Assembly: GCF_000582685.1 (NCBI RefSeq)
Contig: NZ_KK073768.1
Coordinates: 2,626,191-2,690,190 of the forward strand
Origin: [Scytonema hofmanni] UTEX 2349
GTDB lineage: Bacteria; Cyanobacteriota; Cyanobacteriia; Cyanobacteriales; Nostocaceae
Length of the DNA: 64,000 nucleotides
Direction: 5' to 3'
The notes under the pieces were generated by a model. That model was not told where the DNA came from. It ran no database searches and saw nothing but the letters and a program-made list of their open reading frames with translations. This document shows, piece by piece, positions 1 through 7,963 of this stretch (within the stretch, counting starts at the first letter, position 1; each line of letters begins with the position of its first letter). The position numbers and the translations under genes are program-made.

Positions 1-144
1 GACTATTGACAAGCTCTGGGTAAAATATACCACTGGACGTTTACACTATCGCAAAGCTTGGCGATCGCATCTACTAGATTGCAGGTTACAGGAGTGCGAT
101 CGCTTATCATAAATGAAAGAAGTAATGACTTTGGATATCCTAAA

Positions 145-381
145 ATGCTGCCTCTAAAAGAGTTGGTTAGACAAGAAATAGAAAACCTAAACGAAGAACA
201 ACTCAAACAACTTAGTGATTTTATTGCTTTCCTTAAATTTCGCAACCGAAATGCTAGTTGGCAAATAGACAAAAATCAGATAGCTGCTATCTACAGTGAA
301 TTTGCTGAAGAAGATAGGCAACTAGCTGAAGAAGGATTAGACGAATATACAGAACTTTTGAGACAAGAAGACGCGAAATGA
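145..381 (+). CDS. Small antitoxin-like acidic protein
   Basis: A 78-residue acidic protein read from the ATG at 145; an in-frame upstream ATG at 58 would add 29 residues with no family character. The N-terminus (LKELVRQEIENLNEEQ) is helical and resembles the short DUF2281/antitoxin-type proteins common in cyanobacteria. Its stop overlaps the ATG of a second short frame (ATGA at 378-381), a layout typical of toxin-antitoxin pairs. That second frame is broken after 15 codons by a mobile palindrome, so the protein may be an orphan antitoxin. The family call rests on composition and context. Confidence 0.5.
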   Translation: MLPLKELVRQEIENLNEEQLKQLSDFIAFLKFRNRNASWQIDKNQIAAIYSEFAEEDRQLAEEGLDEYTELLRQEDAK

Positions 382-425
382 CCATTGAGAGAATTGCTCA
401 AACCTACAAGTCCGCCTCAGAATGA
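378..425 (+). pseudogene. Truncated downstream gene, possible toxin remnant
   Basis: The frame starts at the ATG overlapping the stop of the upstream antitoxin-like gene and encodes only 15 residues (MTIERIAQTYKSASE) before TGA. The last codons lie inside the palindrome that forms the left end of the REP/transposase element at 412. The simplest reading is that the element interrupted the second gene of a two-gene operon. No continuation was recognised past 1170, so the toxin identity is inference from layout. Confidence 0.4.
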
Positions 426-463
426 ATTCTGAGGCTCATAGCTGAAGTCAGCTTAAGCTGACT
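412..463 (+). repeat. Left double-hairpin REP unit
   Basis: Hairpin with 9-bp arms and a 2-nt loop (from about 416), followed by an 18-bp perfect palindrome at 446-463. The unit matches the reverse complement of 1119-1170 with a few substitutions. The left hairpin supplies the stop codon of the broken frame at 378. Confidence 0.75.
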
Positions 464-481
464 ATGCTCAAATATCATCAT

Positions 482-916
482 TTATTTAGTATGTTTTGGA
501 CTATCATCTTCATGATTGTGCCGTTCCAAAGATGAAATTGTAGTCCCATTTGAATGATGTTCCTTCTGATTTTTAACATAATCCACAGCTTGCTCAAGTT
601 GTTTACTTCCTAAAGAAAAAACACCGTATCCGCGTTGCCAACCAAACCCATCTTGTGAGGAAGAGAGACGATTGAGATAATGAGCGCTACTGCCTTTGAT
701 ATTTTGGACAAAATCAGAGATAGAAAGTTTAGGAGGAATGGAAGCCACTAAATGAATGTGGTTTTCTACACCACCAATTGCATGGATAATGCTACCCAGT
801 TCATCCGATTTGCCAATAATATAACTATAAAGTTGGGTTTCGCGATCGCAAGTAATTAACGGCTGACGTTCTTTGGTCGCCCAAATGAGATGATAGTAAA
901 GTCGCCACAAAGCCAT
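482..916 (-). CDS. REP-associated tyrosine transposase (Y1, IS200-like)
   Basis: A 144-residue HUH single-strand transposase of the IS200/RAYT type. The metal-binding HUH pair is visible as H53-I54-H55 in ENHIHLVAS, and the nucleophile is Y113 in AVDYVKNQKEHH. Both are intact and the length is normal, so the enzyme looks active. Family members cut and join single-stranded DNA at hairpin ends. Here the gene sits 19 bp from the left hairpin unit and is flanked on the other side by an inverted copy, which marks it as the probable mobiliser of these repeats. It is read toward the left end. Confidence 0.85.
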   Translation of the reverse strand: MALWRLYYHLIWATKERQPLITCDRETQLYSYIIGKSDELGSIIHAIGGVENHIHLVASIPPKLSISDFVQNIKGSSAHYLNRLSSSQDGFGWQRGYGVFSLGSKQLEQAVDYVKNQKEHHSNGTTISSLERHNHEDDSPKHTK

Positions 917-984
917 GAAGGTGTTTTTTTGCTATAAATGTCCTTCATTCAGTATTCCCACAATTTTTTCTAAATCAAACTAAG

Positions 985-1100
985 TACAGCGATCACATAA
1001 GTACGAGCGCGTTTTTTAACGCAGAGGAGCGCGGAGGTAAACGCAGAGTGACGCAGAGTTTTTGTGATAAATTTTCGTCATGAATTTATGCAATATTGTA
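985..1100. repeat. MITE family 1, copy A
   Basis: A 116-bp element beginning TACAGCGATCAC and ending AATATTGTA, flanked by direct repeats CTAAG at 980-984 and 1101-1105. It shares the internal block GAGCGCGTTTTTTAACGCAGAG and the tail with TTTTCGTCATGAATT with copies at 35731 and 39835. It has no coding capacity. It lies between the Y1 transposase gene and the right hairpin unit, so it inserted into that element. Confidence 0.7.
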
Positions 1101-1118
1101 CTAAGACGAAAATCTTTT

Positions 1119-1170
1119 AGTCGGCTTAAGCCGACTTTAGCTATTAGCCTCAGAATTCATTCTGAGGCGG
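1119..1170 (-). repeat. Right double-hairpin REP unit
   Basis: Inverted counterpart of 412-463: an 18-bp palindrome at 1119-1136, then a CCTCAGAAT-type hairpin ending at 1170. A further partial copy in the same orientation lies at 1191-1233 and breaks off at TTCCCAGCC, after the first arm of the hairpin. Confidence 0.75.
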
Positions 1171-1269
1171 TTTTGGAATTGATCCAAGAATCTTCTTAAG
1201 CCGACTTTAAGATATTAGCCTCAGAATTCATTCCCAGCCAAGTAGACTCAACGCGAAACAACCCAAAAA

Positions 1270-1833
1270 TTAAATCAACTCTGCCTCTTCAAATATTTGC
1301 CTAACTGTTAACTCCAAACCAGGAAGCAGCGCATCAACAATCGGCATAGTATCTGTATAAACTTGACTTGAATCAGCCGAGAAAAACACTTTAATATTTA
1401 TCGCATCCGGATCTACAATCCAAACTCGTGAAACTCCAGCCGCAAAATAATCCTTAGCTTTGTCTTCAAATTCCTTCATTGTTTGGTCTGAAGAGATAAT
1501 TTAAATTACCAATTCCGGAATTGCTGGACAAGCTTCATTACGTCTCCAACTTTTGGGCAATCGTTCATAAGAAATATACGTCACATCGGGTAAAGGTGCC
1601 CAATCTTTACCCCGACGCTTTAACAAAATAGCCCATTCTGAAACTACTCTACCTTTACCTTTGCACCAAGCACGAATAAGGAATCCTAAAGCTACTTGCA
1701 AAGTCGAATGAAAATACTTTGGTGACACCTTCGCTACTGCATAACCATCAACAAACTCATAGTTTATATCACCTTCAGGAAGCGCCAGAAATTCTTCTAA
1801 AGTAAGTTGTTTTTCTATGCTTACCTTAACCAT
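1270..1833 (-). pseudogene. Uma2-family endonuclease gene with one in-frame stop
   Basis: Read from the ATG at 1833 this is a Uma2 (DUF820, PD-(D/E)XK-like) protein, beginning MVKVSIEKQLTLEEFLALPE. After PELVI the codon at 1503-1501 is TAA where a glutamate codon is expected (the family motif is DLVIEI). The same frame then continues without a shift as IISSDQTMKEFEDKAK through to the normal C-terminus at 1270. A single GAA-to-TAA change would explain the break, and it removes the motif containing a predicted catalytic acid. Either the gene is a recent pseudogene or only two half-proteins could be made. Uma2 genes are abundant in cyanobacteria and their role is poorly known. Confidence 0.85.
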
Positions 1834-1860
1834 AAGATGATTCCTCTCAAGTTAAAATAT

Positions 1861-2559
1861 TTAAGTTGTCCCAGCCGAATTCAAACTTTCTTCCGCTTCT
1901 ACTTGCACCTTCTGCCCGATTTTTGGTTCAGTACCAACAAGCAAACGTTCAATATTAGCGCGGTGTCGCAAAATCACATACAATCCACCCGCGACACTAA
2001 ACAAAATGTAAGGCAAAGGTTGATGTAAAAGTGTCATGAAAATTGGAACAGCTACAGCACCTACAATCGAACTCAAAGACACAATCCGCGATATCGCAAT
2101 TACAACCGCAAATACTCCCGCTGTAGCCAAACCAATCTGCCAATTCATCGCTAATAAAATACCCAAACTGATCGCAACTGACTTCCCACCAGTAAACCCT
2201 AAAAAAATTGATTTACTGTGTCCTAATATCCCTGCTAATCCAACTAAAATTACTATCCACGGTTGCCATAAATTCGCATCTACCGTTGGGGGGATAAAGT
2301 TTTGTAAAGGCGCATAATTAAATAATGAGTAAGCCAGAGCGATCGCTAATACTCCCTTGAAAGCATCAATCAGTAAAACAATCGCTCCTGGCACTTTACC
2401 TAAAGTTCTTAACACATTAGTTGCCCCAGTTGAACCAGAACCAACTGAGCGAATATCAATACCTTTCAACTGCTTGACTGCGATGTAACCAGTGGGAAAC
2501 GAACCCAGCAGATAAGCTACAATCACAATCGCTCCGCACAAAGTCAACCAAATAGCCAT
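1861..2559 (-). CDS. plsY: Glycerol-3-phosphate acyltransferase PlsY
   Basis: A membrane acyltransferase of 232 residues that transfers an acyl group from acyl phosphate to glycerol 3-phosphate, the first step of phospholipid synthesis. Family motifs are in order: GSFPTGYI near residue 20, GSGSTGATNVLRTLGK near 40-55, IDAFKG near 65, GHSKSIFLGFTGGKSVA in the middle, and RHRANIERL near the C-terminus. Several hydrophobic segments fit the multi-spanning topology. The ATG at 2559 is preferred over an upstream TTG. The C-terminal tail is followed on the same strand, after 28 bp, by the broken Uma2 gene. Confidence 0.95.
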   Translation of the reverse strand: MAIWLTLCGAIVIVAYLLGSFPTGYIAVKQLKGIDIRSVGSGSTGATNVLRTLGKVPGAIVLLIDAFKGVLAIALAYSLFNYAPLQNFIPPTVDANLWQPWIVILVGLAGILGHSKSIFLGFTGGKSVAISLGILLAMNWQIGLATAGVFAVVIAISRIVSLSSIVGAVAVPIFMTLLHQPLPYILFSVAGGLYVILRHRANIERLLVGTEPKIGQKVQVEAEESLNSAGTT

Positions 2560-2569
2560 AAACAATATT

Positions 2570-2623
2570 TGTTAGTTGTTAGTTTTTAGTTGTTAGTTGT
2601 TATTTGTTAGTTGGTAGTTGTCA
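2570..2623. repeat. Short tandem repeat (TTAGTTG type)
   Basis: Degenerate tandem copies of a TTAGTTGT-like heptamer or octamer between plsY and the DUF3086 gene. This is the short tandemly repeated repetitive type found widely in filamentous cyanobacteria. Confidence 0.7.
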
Positions 2624-2650
2624 AAAATTACTATTATCCACTAATTTCCC

Positions 2651-2677
2651 TAGAGACGTTCCAACGGAACGTCTCTA
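2651..2677. repeat. GAGACGTTCC palindrome, copy 1
   Basis: Perfect 12-bp arms (TAGAGACGTTCC and its complement) around a 3-nt centre, just downstream of the DUF3086 stop on the minus strand. It could act as a transcription terminator. Related copies lie at 4005, 7931, 48342 and 48395. Confidence 0.75.
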
Positions 2678-2680
2678 CTG

Positions 2681-3916
2681 TTAATAGTCATCATCAGAAT
2701 TTCGCATCATTTTCGGGTCAGGAGCAAACGCTAACCAAAGAGGAAATTGTAACAAGCCTAAACTAATTTGCTCTTCAGAATCGTCAATTATGATTAAGGG
2801 TAGTTGATTTGCTTTTGTCAAGCGATCGGCTTTTTGCGCCAGCGCTTCCGCTGTTTCAAATAATACCATGCCTTTGTCTGGTCCGAAATCTGGGCGACCG
2901 ATTCCTAGACAGTCTTGCAAGCCGCGCCGCCAGTCACCTAAGCGTTCTGGTGTATTTGCTAATACCAAAGTTCGGAGGCGATCGCCATACAATTTGTGTA
3001 ATATCGAAATCACCGCTGAGGAAATCAGAATATTTTGCAATCGGCTATTCATCGTTCGCAAAGCACCGCGTCCCCCTTGGCTGAAAAACCAGTTAGAAAC
3101 TCGTTCGGCATGTACCGGCTCAAAAGTACGGCGCAGTTGCCAAGCCGGTCCATAATAATCTGGTTTGGTGCGGTATTGGTCAATTAAGCGGCGAATTTGC
3201 TTTGTGGTATCTTGAAACTGTTGTTGGGCAAATTGAGGCGTTCCTGGCTCAATATCTACTGATTTAGCCTCTTTTACACTTACTTTTTCTCGTTCTCTAA
3301 CAGTCGGCATTAATTGCAACTGCTCTGCTGCTGATGCCAAATCTTGTAAACTACCAGTCAGATAATCTTTAAAACCCTGTACCCGGATTGCCAAATCTTG
3401 AGAAGCACCGGCAAAAGTGGTTCGCATTTCGTTGCGAATGCGTTCTTGACGCCTTTCCAATTGTTCTACAGAAATTTGTAGCGCTTGTTTGCGTTGTTCT
3501 AATTGCGTCAAGGCTTCTTGCACTACTTTTCCCATAGTTATTTGGGTATCACTCACTTGCGCTTGAAGAGTTTTATAAGAAATTTGCAAGTTAGCTATTT
3601 CTTCTTTGAGCGCTAGTTCAGTACGCTGCAATTCTGCTACTCGTTGCGCTGTTGACTCTACAAGTGAATTATCTTTTGAGGCTTCTATTTCTGACTCTAA
3701 TGCGGTTGCTGCGGATGAATTTTCTGTTGGTTCAACAGTCAGATTTTGCGCTTGCGGATTTGTAGGCAAATCTAAATTTGAGTTTTCTTGTGTTTGTGTT
3801 TCACCCTCTAACTCAACAGGTGAGTTTTCTGGATGTTCAACTACAGGATTTTGTTCTTGTTTTTCCATTAATGACTCATTAATAGGTTCTGGAGTTTGAG
3901 ATTCCTCAGGGTTCAT
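2681..3916 (-). CDS. DUF3086 domain protein
   Basis: A 411-residue protein from the ATG at 3916. Residues 1-90 are acidic and low in complexity, rich in E, N and P. A long coiled coil covers about 90-200 (LQISYKTLQAQVSDTQ, QLERRQERIRNEM). The conserved C-terminal block is the cyanobacterial DUF3086 domain (YYGPAWQLRRTFEPVHAERV, DRLRTLVLANTPERLGDW). No enzyme motif is visible and the function is unknown. It lies upstream of plsY on the same strand, 122 bp away across a palindrome and a tandem repeat, so co-transcription is uncertain. Confidence 0.8.
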   Translation of the reverse strand: MNPEESQTPEPINESLMEKQEQNPVVEHPENSPVELEGETQTQENSNLDLPTNPQAQNLTVEPTENSSAATALESEIEASKDNSLVESTAQRVAELQRTELALKEEIANLQISYKTLQAQVSDTQITMGKVVQEALTQLEQRKQALQISVEQLERRQERIRNEMRTTFAGASQDLAIRVQGFKDYLTGSLQDLASAAEQLQLMPTVREREKVSVKEAKSVDIEPGTPQFAQQQFQDTTKQIRRLIDQYRTKPDYYGPAWQLRRTFEPVHAERVSNWFFSQGGRGALRTMNSRLQNILISSAVISILHKLYGDRLRTLVLANTPERLGDWRRGLQDCLGIGRPDFGPDKGMVLFETAEALAQKADRLTKANQLPLIIIDDSEEQISLGLLQFPLWLAFAPDPKMMRNSDDDY

Positions 3917-4004
3917 AAACAATAGTGCAATATATAGATAGGAGTGATATTACAATTCATATCATGTCGGTTTAATTAACAGTAATAAAAACATCGCAAC
4001 CTTG

Positions 4005-4033
4005 GTAGAGACGTTCCGGCGGAACGTCTTTAC
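4005..4033. repeat. GAGACGTTCC palindrome, copy 2
   Basis: GTAGAGACGTTCCGGCGGAACGTCTTTAC is nearly symmetrical. It lies in the 230-bp spacer between the DUF3119 gene and the DUF3086 gene. Confidence 0.7.
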
Positions 4034-4146
4034 ATTGTAAGTAATTTACCAGACATGATATCACTTGCGATCGCAGTCATGATTTAAGAGTCAATGGTTA
4101 ATGCACTTTTGACTTTTGACTGTTGACTTTTGACTTTACATCAGAA

Positions 4147-4533
4147 CTAAATACGTGGACAACGTTCTTCTAGACAAGTTTTTAGGGTGTTGGGGTCAAA
4201 TATAATCGGCAAAAAGTGAATACTTTTGACTTCTTTAAAGTAAAACAATATAGGAACCCCATTCCAGAAGATACGCCAATTTTGCCATTCTTGGTAAGGA
4301 AAGCGGCGAATTAATTTTTCACCTCTATAAACATCTAAGTCTGTGGTGGTAAATTGCAAACGCAGAGTTACTGCTTGAAACATGAGAAACAAGCCAAAAA
4401 GGGCGATCGCACCTGCGGCTATCGGTTGTACAAAAATCAGAGGAATGGCAGCAATAACCAACACTACAGGTATATTGTAACTAGGCTTAAGTTCTACGGA
4501 TGATGCTGCGTATTGAGCATAGGTTCTGGTCAC
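4147..4533 (-). CDS. DUF3119 family membrane protein
   Basis: A 128-residue protein with two adjacent hydrophobic segments (about residues 22-60: IPVVLVIAAIPLIFVQPIAA, then GAIALFGLFLMFQAVTL) and a soluble C-terminal half (LDVYRGEKLIRRFPYQEWQN). This matches the cyanobacterial and plastid-related DUF3119 family. It follows the MlaE-type permease gene on the same strand, a pairing seen in other cyanobacteria, which suggests a role near lipid transport. The biochemical function is not known. Confidence 0.75.
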   Translation of the reverse strand: MTRTYAQYAASSVELKPSYNIPVVLVIAAIPLIFVQPIAAGAIALFGLFLMFQAVTLRLQFTTTDLDVYRGEKLIRRFPYQEWQNWRIFWNGVPILFYFKEVKSIHFLPIIFDPNTLKTCLEERCPRI

Positions 4534-4647
4534 AGTCTCAAATCCTGCTTTAATTTACTAGATATTATTCATATTCTAGGGCGGGGAGACACAATCGCGT
4601 ACTACTTAATGCTCCCGTAGAACCTTTACGAGTCGTGATGCGTAAAG

Positions 4648-4668
4648 CCCCCGTTTTCTAAACGGGGG
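4648..4668 (-). terminator. Hairpin just after the mlaE-type gene
   Basis: CCCCCGTTT/AAACGGGGG arms with a 3-nt loop start 5 bp past the permease stop codon and are followed on the minus strand by CTTTA. A terminator or transcript-end hairpin is likely. It would weaken read-through into the DUF3119 gene. Confidence 0.55.
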
Positions 4669-4672
4669 AGTG

Positions 4673-5461
4673 TCAACCTAATCCCTTGCCGGTTCCTTGA
4701 AACATTAACCAAGAAAGAAAGAAGTTGAGCACAAATATCATCAACAAAGCGGTAACAACCGCAGTTGTAGTTGATTGTCCCACTCCTTTGGCTCCTCCGG
4801 TTGTCGTCATCCCCCAACTGCAACCAATAACGGCAATTAAAACTCCAAAGCAAGCTGCTTTAATCAAAGCGCTACAAATATCCCAAATGCCGAGAAAGTT
4901 ACGAGCGGAGTCTAAAAATGCCGTTTCCGAGAGGTTGTATATATTCGTGACAATTATCAATCCTCCCAACATACCTGTGACTAAAGACAAAATAGTTAAA
5001 ATTGGCAGCATGAAGCCGCAAGCAATTACGCGGGGAATAACTAGATAATCAATTGGATCGGTTTTTAACATTAGCAAGGCATCAATTTGTTCTGTGACGC
5101 GCATAGTGCCGATTTCCGCTGCAAATGCCGAACCGACTCGTCCTGCCAAAATCACCGCTGTCAGCACTGGTGAGAGTTCTCTTGTTAAGGCGATCGCCAA
5201 CACTCCGCCGACGACGTTTCCTGCCCCAAAATTGATAAACTCCCGCGCTACCTGGATGGTAAACACCGCACCTACAAAAACAGCCGTCAATAAAGCAATG
5301 AAGAGCGAATCGGGTCCAACCGCTGCCATTTGCTCTAAGGTGTTGCGCCGATGGATTTTGCCCCTAATTAGGTGAACTAATACTTGTCCACCTAAAAGAA
5401 TTGCCGCCAGCAATCGCTGACTCCATACTCCTAAGCTGAATTTGGATGTAGTCTTGCTCAA
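4673..5461 (-). CDS. MlaE-family lipid ABC transporter permease
   Basis: A 262-residue inner-membrane permease of the MlaE family, which with an MlaF-type ATPase and an MCE substrate-binding protein moves lipids across the envelope. Typical segments are GRVGSAFAAEIGTMRVTEQIDALLMLKTDP in the centre (read as two adjoining motifs), VIPRVIACGFMLPIL, and four to five hydrophobic helices. The frame opens with a TTG at 5461 and no strong ribosome site, so the true start is uncertain, but the domain is full length. No ATPase or MCE gene is present in the window, as is usual in cyanobacteria where these genes are scattered. Confidence 0.9.
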   Translation of the reverse strand: MSKTTSKFSLGVWSQRLLAAILLGGQVLVHLIRGKIHRRNTLEQMAAVGPDSLFIALLTAVFVGAVFTIQVAREFINFGAGNVVGGVLAIALTRELSPVLTAVILAGRVGSAFAAEIGTMRVTEQIDALLMLKTDPIDYLVIPRVIACGFMLPILTILSLVTGMLGGLIIVTNIYNLSETAFLDSARNFLGIWDICSALIKAACFGVLIAVIGCSWGMTTTGGAKGVGQSTTTAVVTALLMIFVLNFFLSWLMFQGTGKGLG

Positions 5462-5846
5462 AGTTTACAAGTTAACTCAGTAACTGCCTTAAGAATAGCG
5501 AAAGTCAGTTATTTGTAGTTAGTGGTTGGTGGATAGTGGTTAGTGGTTGGTGGTTGGTGGTTAGTGGTTGGTGTTGTCATAAAGGATCATCTCCCCCACT
5601 TGGGCGGAATATTAACTTAGCTTAAAGCTCCTCTCAGAATATTAAGCGCGTCTGAGGTTGCTTGTGAGGCAATTAAATGCGGCAATTTTTGATGGAAAGC
5701 TTTATTTTTCGAGGGTTCTAGGAAACTTAGGTATTATCGATGCTCTTACCATCTAGTAAAACTAGTAGATAATTATTTTAATGAAAACTTAAGATTTTTG
5801 ACATATTGTCTGTGGGAGGGCGATCGCACTTATTGTAGAAAGTGAC
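5462..5846. other. Intergenic region with TTAGTGG tandem repeats
   Basis: Between divergent genes. Degenerate TTAGTGGTTGGTGG repeats fill about 5517-5577. The rest is AT-rich, with no supportable gene or RNA. Promoters for both flanking genes should lie here, but no clear consensus stood out. Confidence 0.5.
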
Positions 5847-6191
5847 ATGCAGGTATATAGCTTTTACCGATTCACTTACGGAGCCTGTCCGAAGATGACT
5901 ATTTTTACTAACTTTCTCCGCTCCCTGCTGCTGACGATTATTTTTAGTTTTGTCGCTCCTTTGTTTCTGGTGGGCATTTGTTTGTTTTCTCTATCCCTCA
6001 TTGGTAACTTTCCAGGTGTACAAGATGTGAGTCATGCGATCGCACTCGCCATTATCCGTTTTCTTGCAACCTTTGGCAGTGGCACTCCCTTACGCGGAAT
6101 ATTTGTAATTTGTTTAACTTGTAGTTTCGTTGGTGCGCTATTTGATACTTACGTTTACTATAGGTATCAAATTTTGCGAAGCGATTCTTAA
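5847..6191 (+). CDS. Small membrane protein, unknown
   Basis: 114 residues from the ATG at 5847; a more conventional start may be the ATG at 5895 (MTIFTNFLRSLLLTII), giving 98 residues. Two hydrophobic stretches (SLLLTIIFSFVAPLFLVGIC and GIFVICLTCSFVGALFDTYV) predict two transmembrane helices. A HIP1 site lies within the gene. No family was recognised. It is a single-gene unit between divergent or distant neighbours. Confidence 0.5.
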   Translation: MQVYSFYRFTYGACPKMTIFTNFLRSLLLTIIFSFVAPLFLVGICLFSLSLIGNFPGVQDVSHAIALAIIRFLATFGSGTPLRGIFVICLTCSFVGALFDTYVYYRYQILRSDS

Positions 6192-6571
6192 GTGCGACAA
6201 ACATCATTATTTGTTGGTAAATTGTATAACTTCTAAAAAATATATAAAACAAAACTTGAAAAAGCTGCTAGTCCTTATCTGGAAAGGGATTGGTAAAATT
6301 TAATTATTATTTAAAAATTAATTTAAAAGTAACGCCTCTACCCAAAATGCTGTCATCAAGGCTGCCTAAGCTTGATGGGTAAGACTTTCCCCCTTCCCCC
6401 TTCCCCTTTACCCTTTCCCCCTCGTTTGGTAAAGATACGCACAGAATCACAAAAATTCAATTAAAATGCCGATAGCACTGCGGCTTGCTCGTTGTTATTT
6501 ATATAAATTCATCGGGTCAGATGAGCGCTGGGCATTTTATATTAAGTTTATAACGAGGTTTTTGACTGCTC
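6192..6571. other. Intergenic region upstream of sppA
   Basis: AT-rich DNA followed by a polypyrimidine block (CCCCCTTCC repeats, about 6388-6422). A small inverted repeat, CATCAAG/CTTGATG, lies at 6354-6377. No gene is supported. The sppA promoter must lie in the last 150 bp. Confidence 0.45.
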
Positions 6572-7393
6572 ATGGTATGGCCCTTTAAGCCCAAGTTTCG
6601 TAAACAAATTGCTCGGATTGAAATTACCGGAGCGATCGCCAGTGCTACTCGTAAACGTGTTTTAGAAGCCCTAAAAACTGTAGAGGAACGCAAGTTTCCC
6701 GCATTGCTGCTACGCATTGACAGTCCTGGTGGTACAGTAGGAGATTCCCAAGAAATCTACAGCGCCCTAAAGCGTTTGCGTGAAAAAATCAAAATTGTCG
6801 CTAGTTTTGGTAATATTTCCGCTTCTGGCGGTGTCTATATCGGTGTGGGAGCCGAACACATCGTTGCTAACCCTGGTACAATTACGGGTAGTATCGGTGT
6901 AATTTTGCGCGGCAATAACTTGGAACGCTTGCTAGAAAAAATCGGTGTTTCCTTTAAGGTCATCAAGTCCGGTCCCTACAAAGATATTTTGTCATTCGAC
7001 CGGGAACTGACTGAACCAGAAGAAAACATCCTGCAAGAGTTAATTGACACAAGTTACCAACAGTTTGTGCAAACAGTAGCCGAAGGACGGAATTTAGCCG
7101 AAGAAACTGTAAGAAGTTTCGCCGATGGTCGAATTTTTACCGGACAGCAAGCTTTAGAGTTGGGTGTTGTTGACCGACTGGGAACAGAAGAAGATGCGCG
7201 ACGTTGGACAGCAGAACTAGTTGGTCTTGACCCTGAAAAAACACTCACTTACACCTTAGAAGAACCTAAACCCTTATTGAGTCGCTTGCTACCAGGAAGC
7301 GCTCAGGTTTCGTCAGTACTAAAGGCTAGGATTGATTGGATGGAATTTGAAATGTCCACCAGCGGTCAGCCTTTGTGGTTGTATCGACCATAA
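6572..7393 (+). CDS. sppA: Signal peptide peptidase SppA, short form
   Basis: A 273-residue serine protease of the S49 family that degrades cleaved signal peptides in the membrane. The Ser-Lys dyad is visible: S85 in NISASGGVYI and K137 in SGPYKDI. The SPGGTVGDSQE loop (51-61) and the GTITGSIGV segment are conserved. The length matches the single-domain, 36K-type enzymes rather than the 67K form. No clear signal peptide is present, only the short start MVWPFKPKFRKQI. It lies 89 bp upstream of the chorismate mutase gene on the same strand, with a repeat-rich spacer. Confidence 0.92.
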   Translation: MVWPFKPKFRKQIARIEITGAIASATRKRVLEALKTVEERKFPALLLRIDSPGGTVGDSQEIYSALKRLREKIKIVASFGNISASGGVYIGVGAEHIVANPGTITGSIGVILRGNNLERLLEKIGVSFKVIKSGPYKDILSFDRELTEPEENILQELIDTSYQQFVQTVAEGRNLAEETVRSFADGRIFTGQQALELGVVDRLGTEEDARRWTAELVGLDPEKTLTYTLEEPKPLLSRLLPGSAQVSSVLKARIDWMEFEMSTSGQPLWLYRP

Positions 7394-7467
7394 ATGGTCA
7401 AAGGTCAATTGTCAAAGGTCAAATGACTCTTGACTAATGACTCTTGATTAATGATTAATGATTAATG

Positions 7468-7485
7468 AAGGAGGAAATTGGCGTG
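7468..7485 (+). promoter_or_regulatory. Ribosome binding site that fixes the aroH-type start
   Basis: AAGGAGGA at 7468-7475 lies 7 bp before the GTG at 7483. The ATG at 7465 overlaps this site and has no ribosome site of its own, so translation should begin at the GTG. Confidence 0.75.
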
Positions 7486-7854
7486 GAGTGGCGAATGCGG
7501 GCAATTCGCGGAGCAACAACTGTTGCCGAAAATACCGTTGAGGCAATGCGTGAAGCGGTTATAGAACTGTTAGATGAACTGGAAAAACGGAATCACCTAC
7601 ATCCAACAGACATGATTAGTGTTACTTTCTCAGTGACACAGGATTTGGATGTTATTTTTCCGGCGGCGATCGCACGATCTCGTCCTTGTTGGGATAATGT
7701 AGCAATGTTAGATGTGCAGCAAATGCACGTTGAGGGTAGCTTGCAACGTTGCGTCCGTTTTTTAGTTCACGCTTACCTGCCACCCTCCGAGCCAATTCAC
7801 CATATCTATTTGCGTCACGCTGCTAACTTGCGTCCAGACTGGAGTTTGACCTAA
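7483..7854 (+). CDS. aroH: Chorismate mutase, AroH class
   Basis: A 123-residue monofunctional chorismate mutase that converts chorismate to prephenate for phenylalanine and tyrosine synthesis. The sequence follows the Bacillus AroH fold: MRAIRGATTVAENTVEAM at the start, TDMISVTFSVTQDLDVIFPA in the middle, and IYLRHAANLRPD near the end. The arginines at the start of the fold and in YLRHA are those expected at the active site. Translation starts at the GTG at 7483, judged by a strong AAGGAGGA. It probably shares transcription with sppA. Confidence 0.93.
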   Translation: MEWRMRAIRGATTVAENTVEAMREAVIELLDELEKRNHLHPTDMISVTFSVTQDLDVIFPAAIARSRPCWDNVAMLDVQQMHVEGSLQRCVRFLVHAYLPPSEPIHHIYLRHAANLRPDWSLT

Positions 7855-7930
7855 CTTCTCTAGTTAATTATAAACTTTTATTAAGCAAACGCTCCTAAAC
7901 ATAGTCAAAACTTCAGTCCTTAAAATCTTA

Positions 7931-7959
7931 GTAGAGACGTTCCGCCGGAACGCCTCTAC
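7931..7959. repeat. GAGACGTTCC palindrome, copy 3
   Basis: GTAGAGACGTTCCGCCGGAACGCCTCTAC lies 4 bp beyond the crtR stop, between convergent aroH and crtR. It could serve as a two-way terminator. Confidence 0.7.
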
Positions 7960-7963
7960 GCTG

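Larger units (their letters stand above)
412..1170. mobile_element. REP-associated Y1 transposase element with inverted double hairpins
   Basis: Two 52-bp segments, 412-463 and 1119-1170, are inverted copies of each other. Each carries two palindromes: a CCTCAGAAT/ATTCTGAGG hairpin with a 2-nt loop, and a complete palindrome built on CTTAAG (AGTCAGCTTAAGCTGACT on the left, AGTCGGCTTAAGCCGACT on the right). They bracket a Y1 transposase gene on the minus strand. This fits a REP/BIME-RAYT arrangement better than a classical IS with simple inverted ends. A partial third copy lies at 1191-1233, and a separate MITE is nested at 985-1100. Confidence 0.65.
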
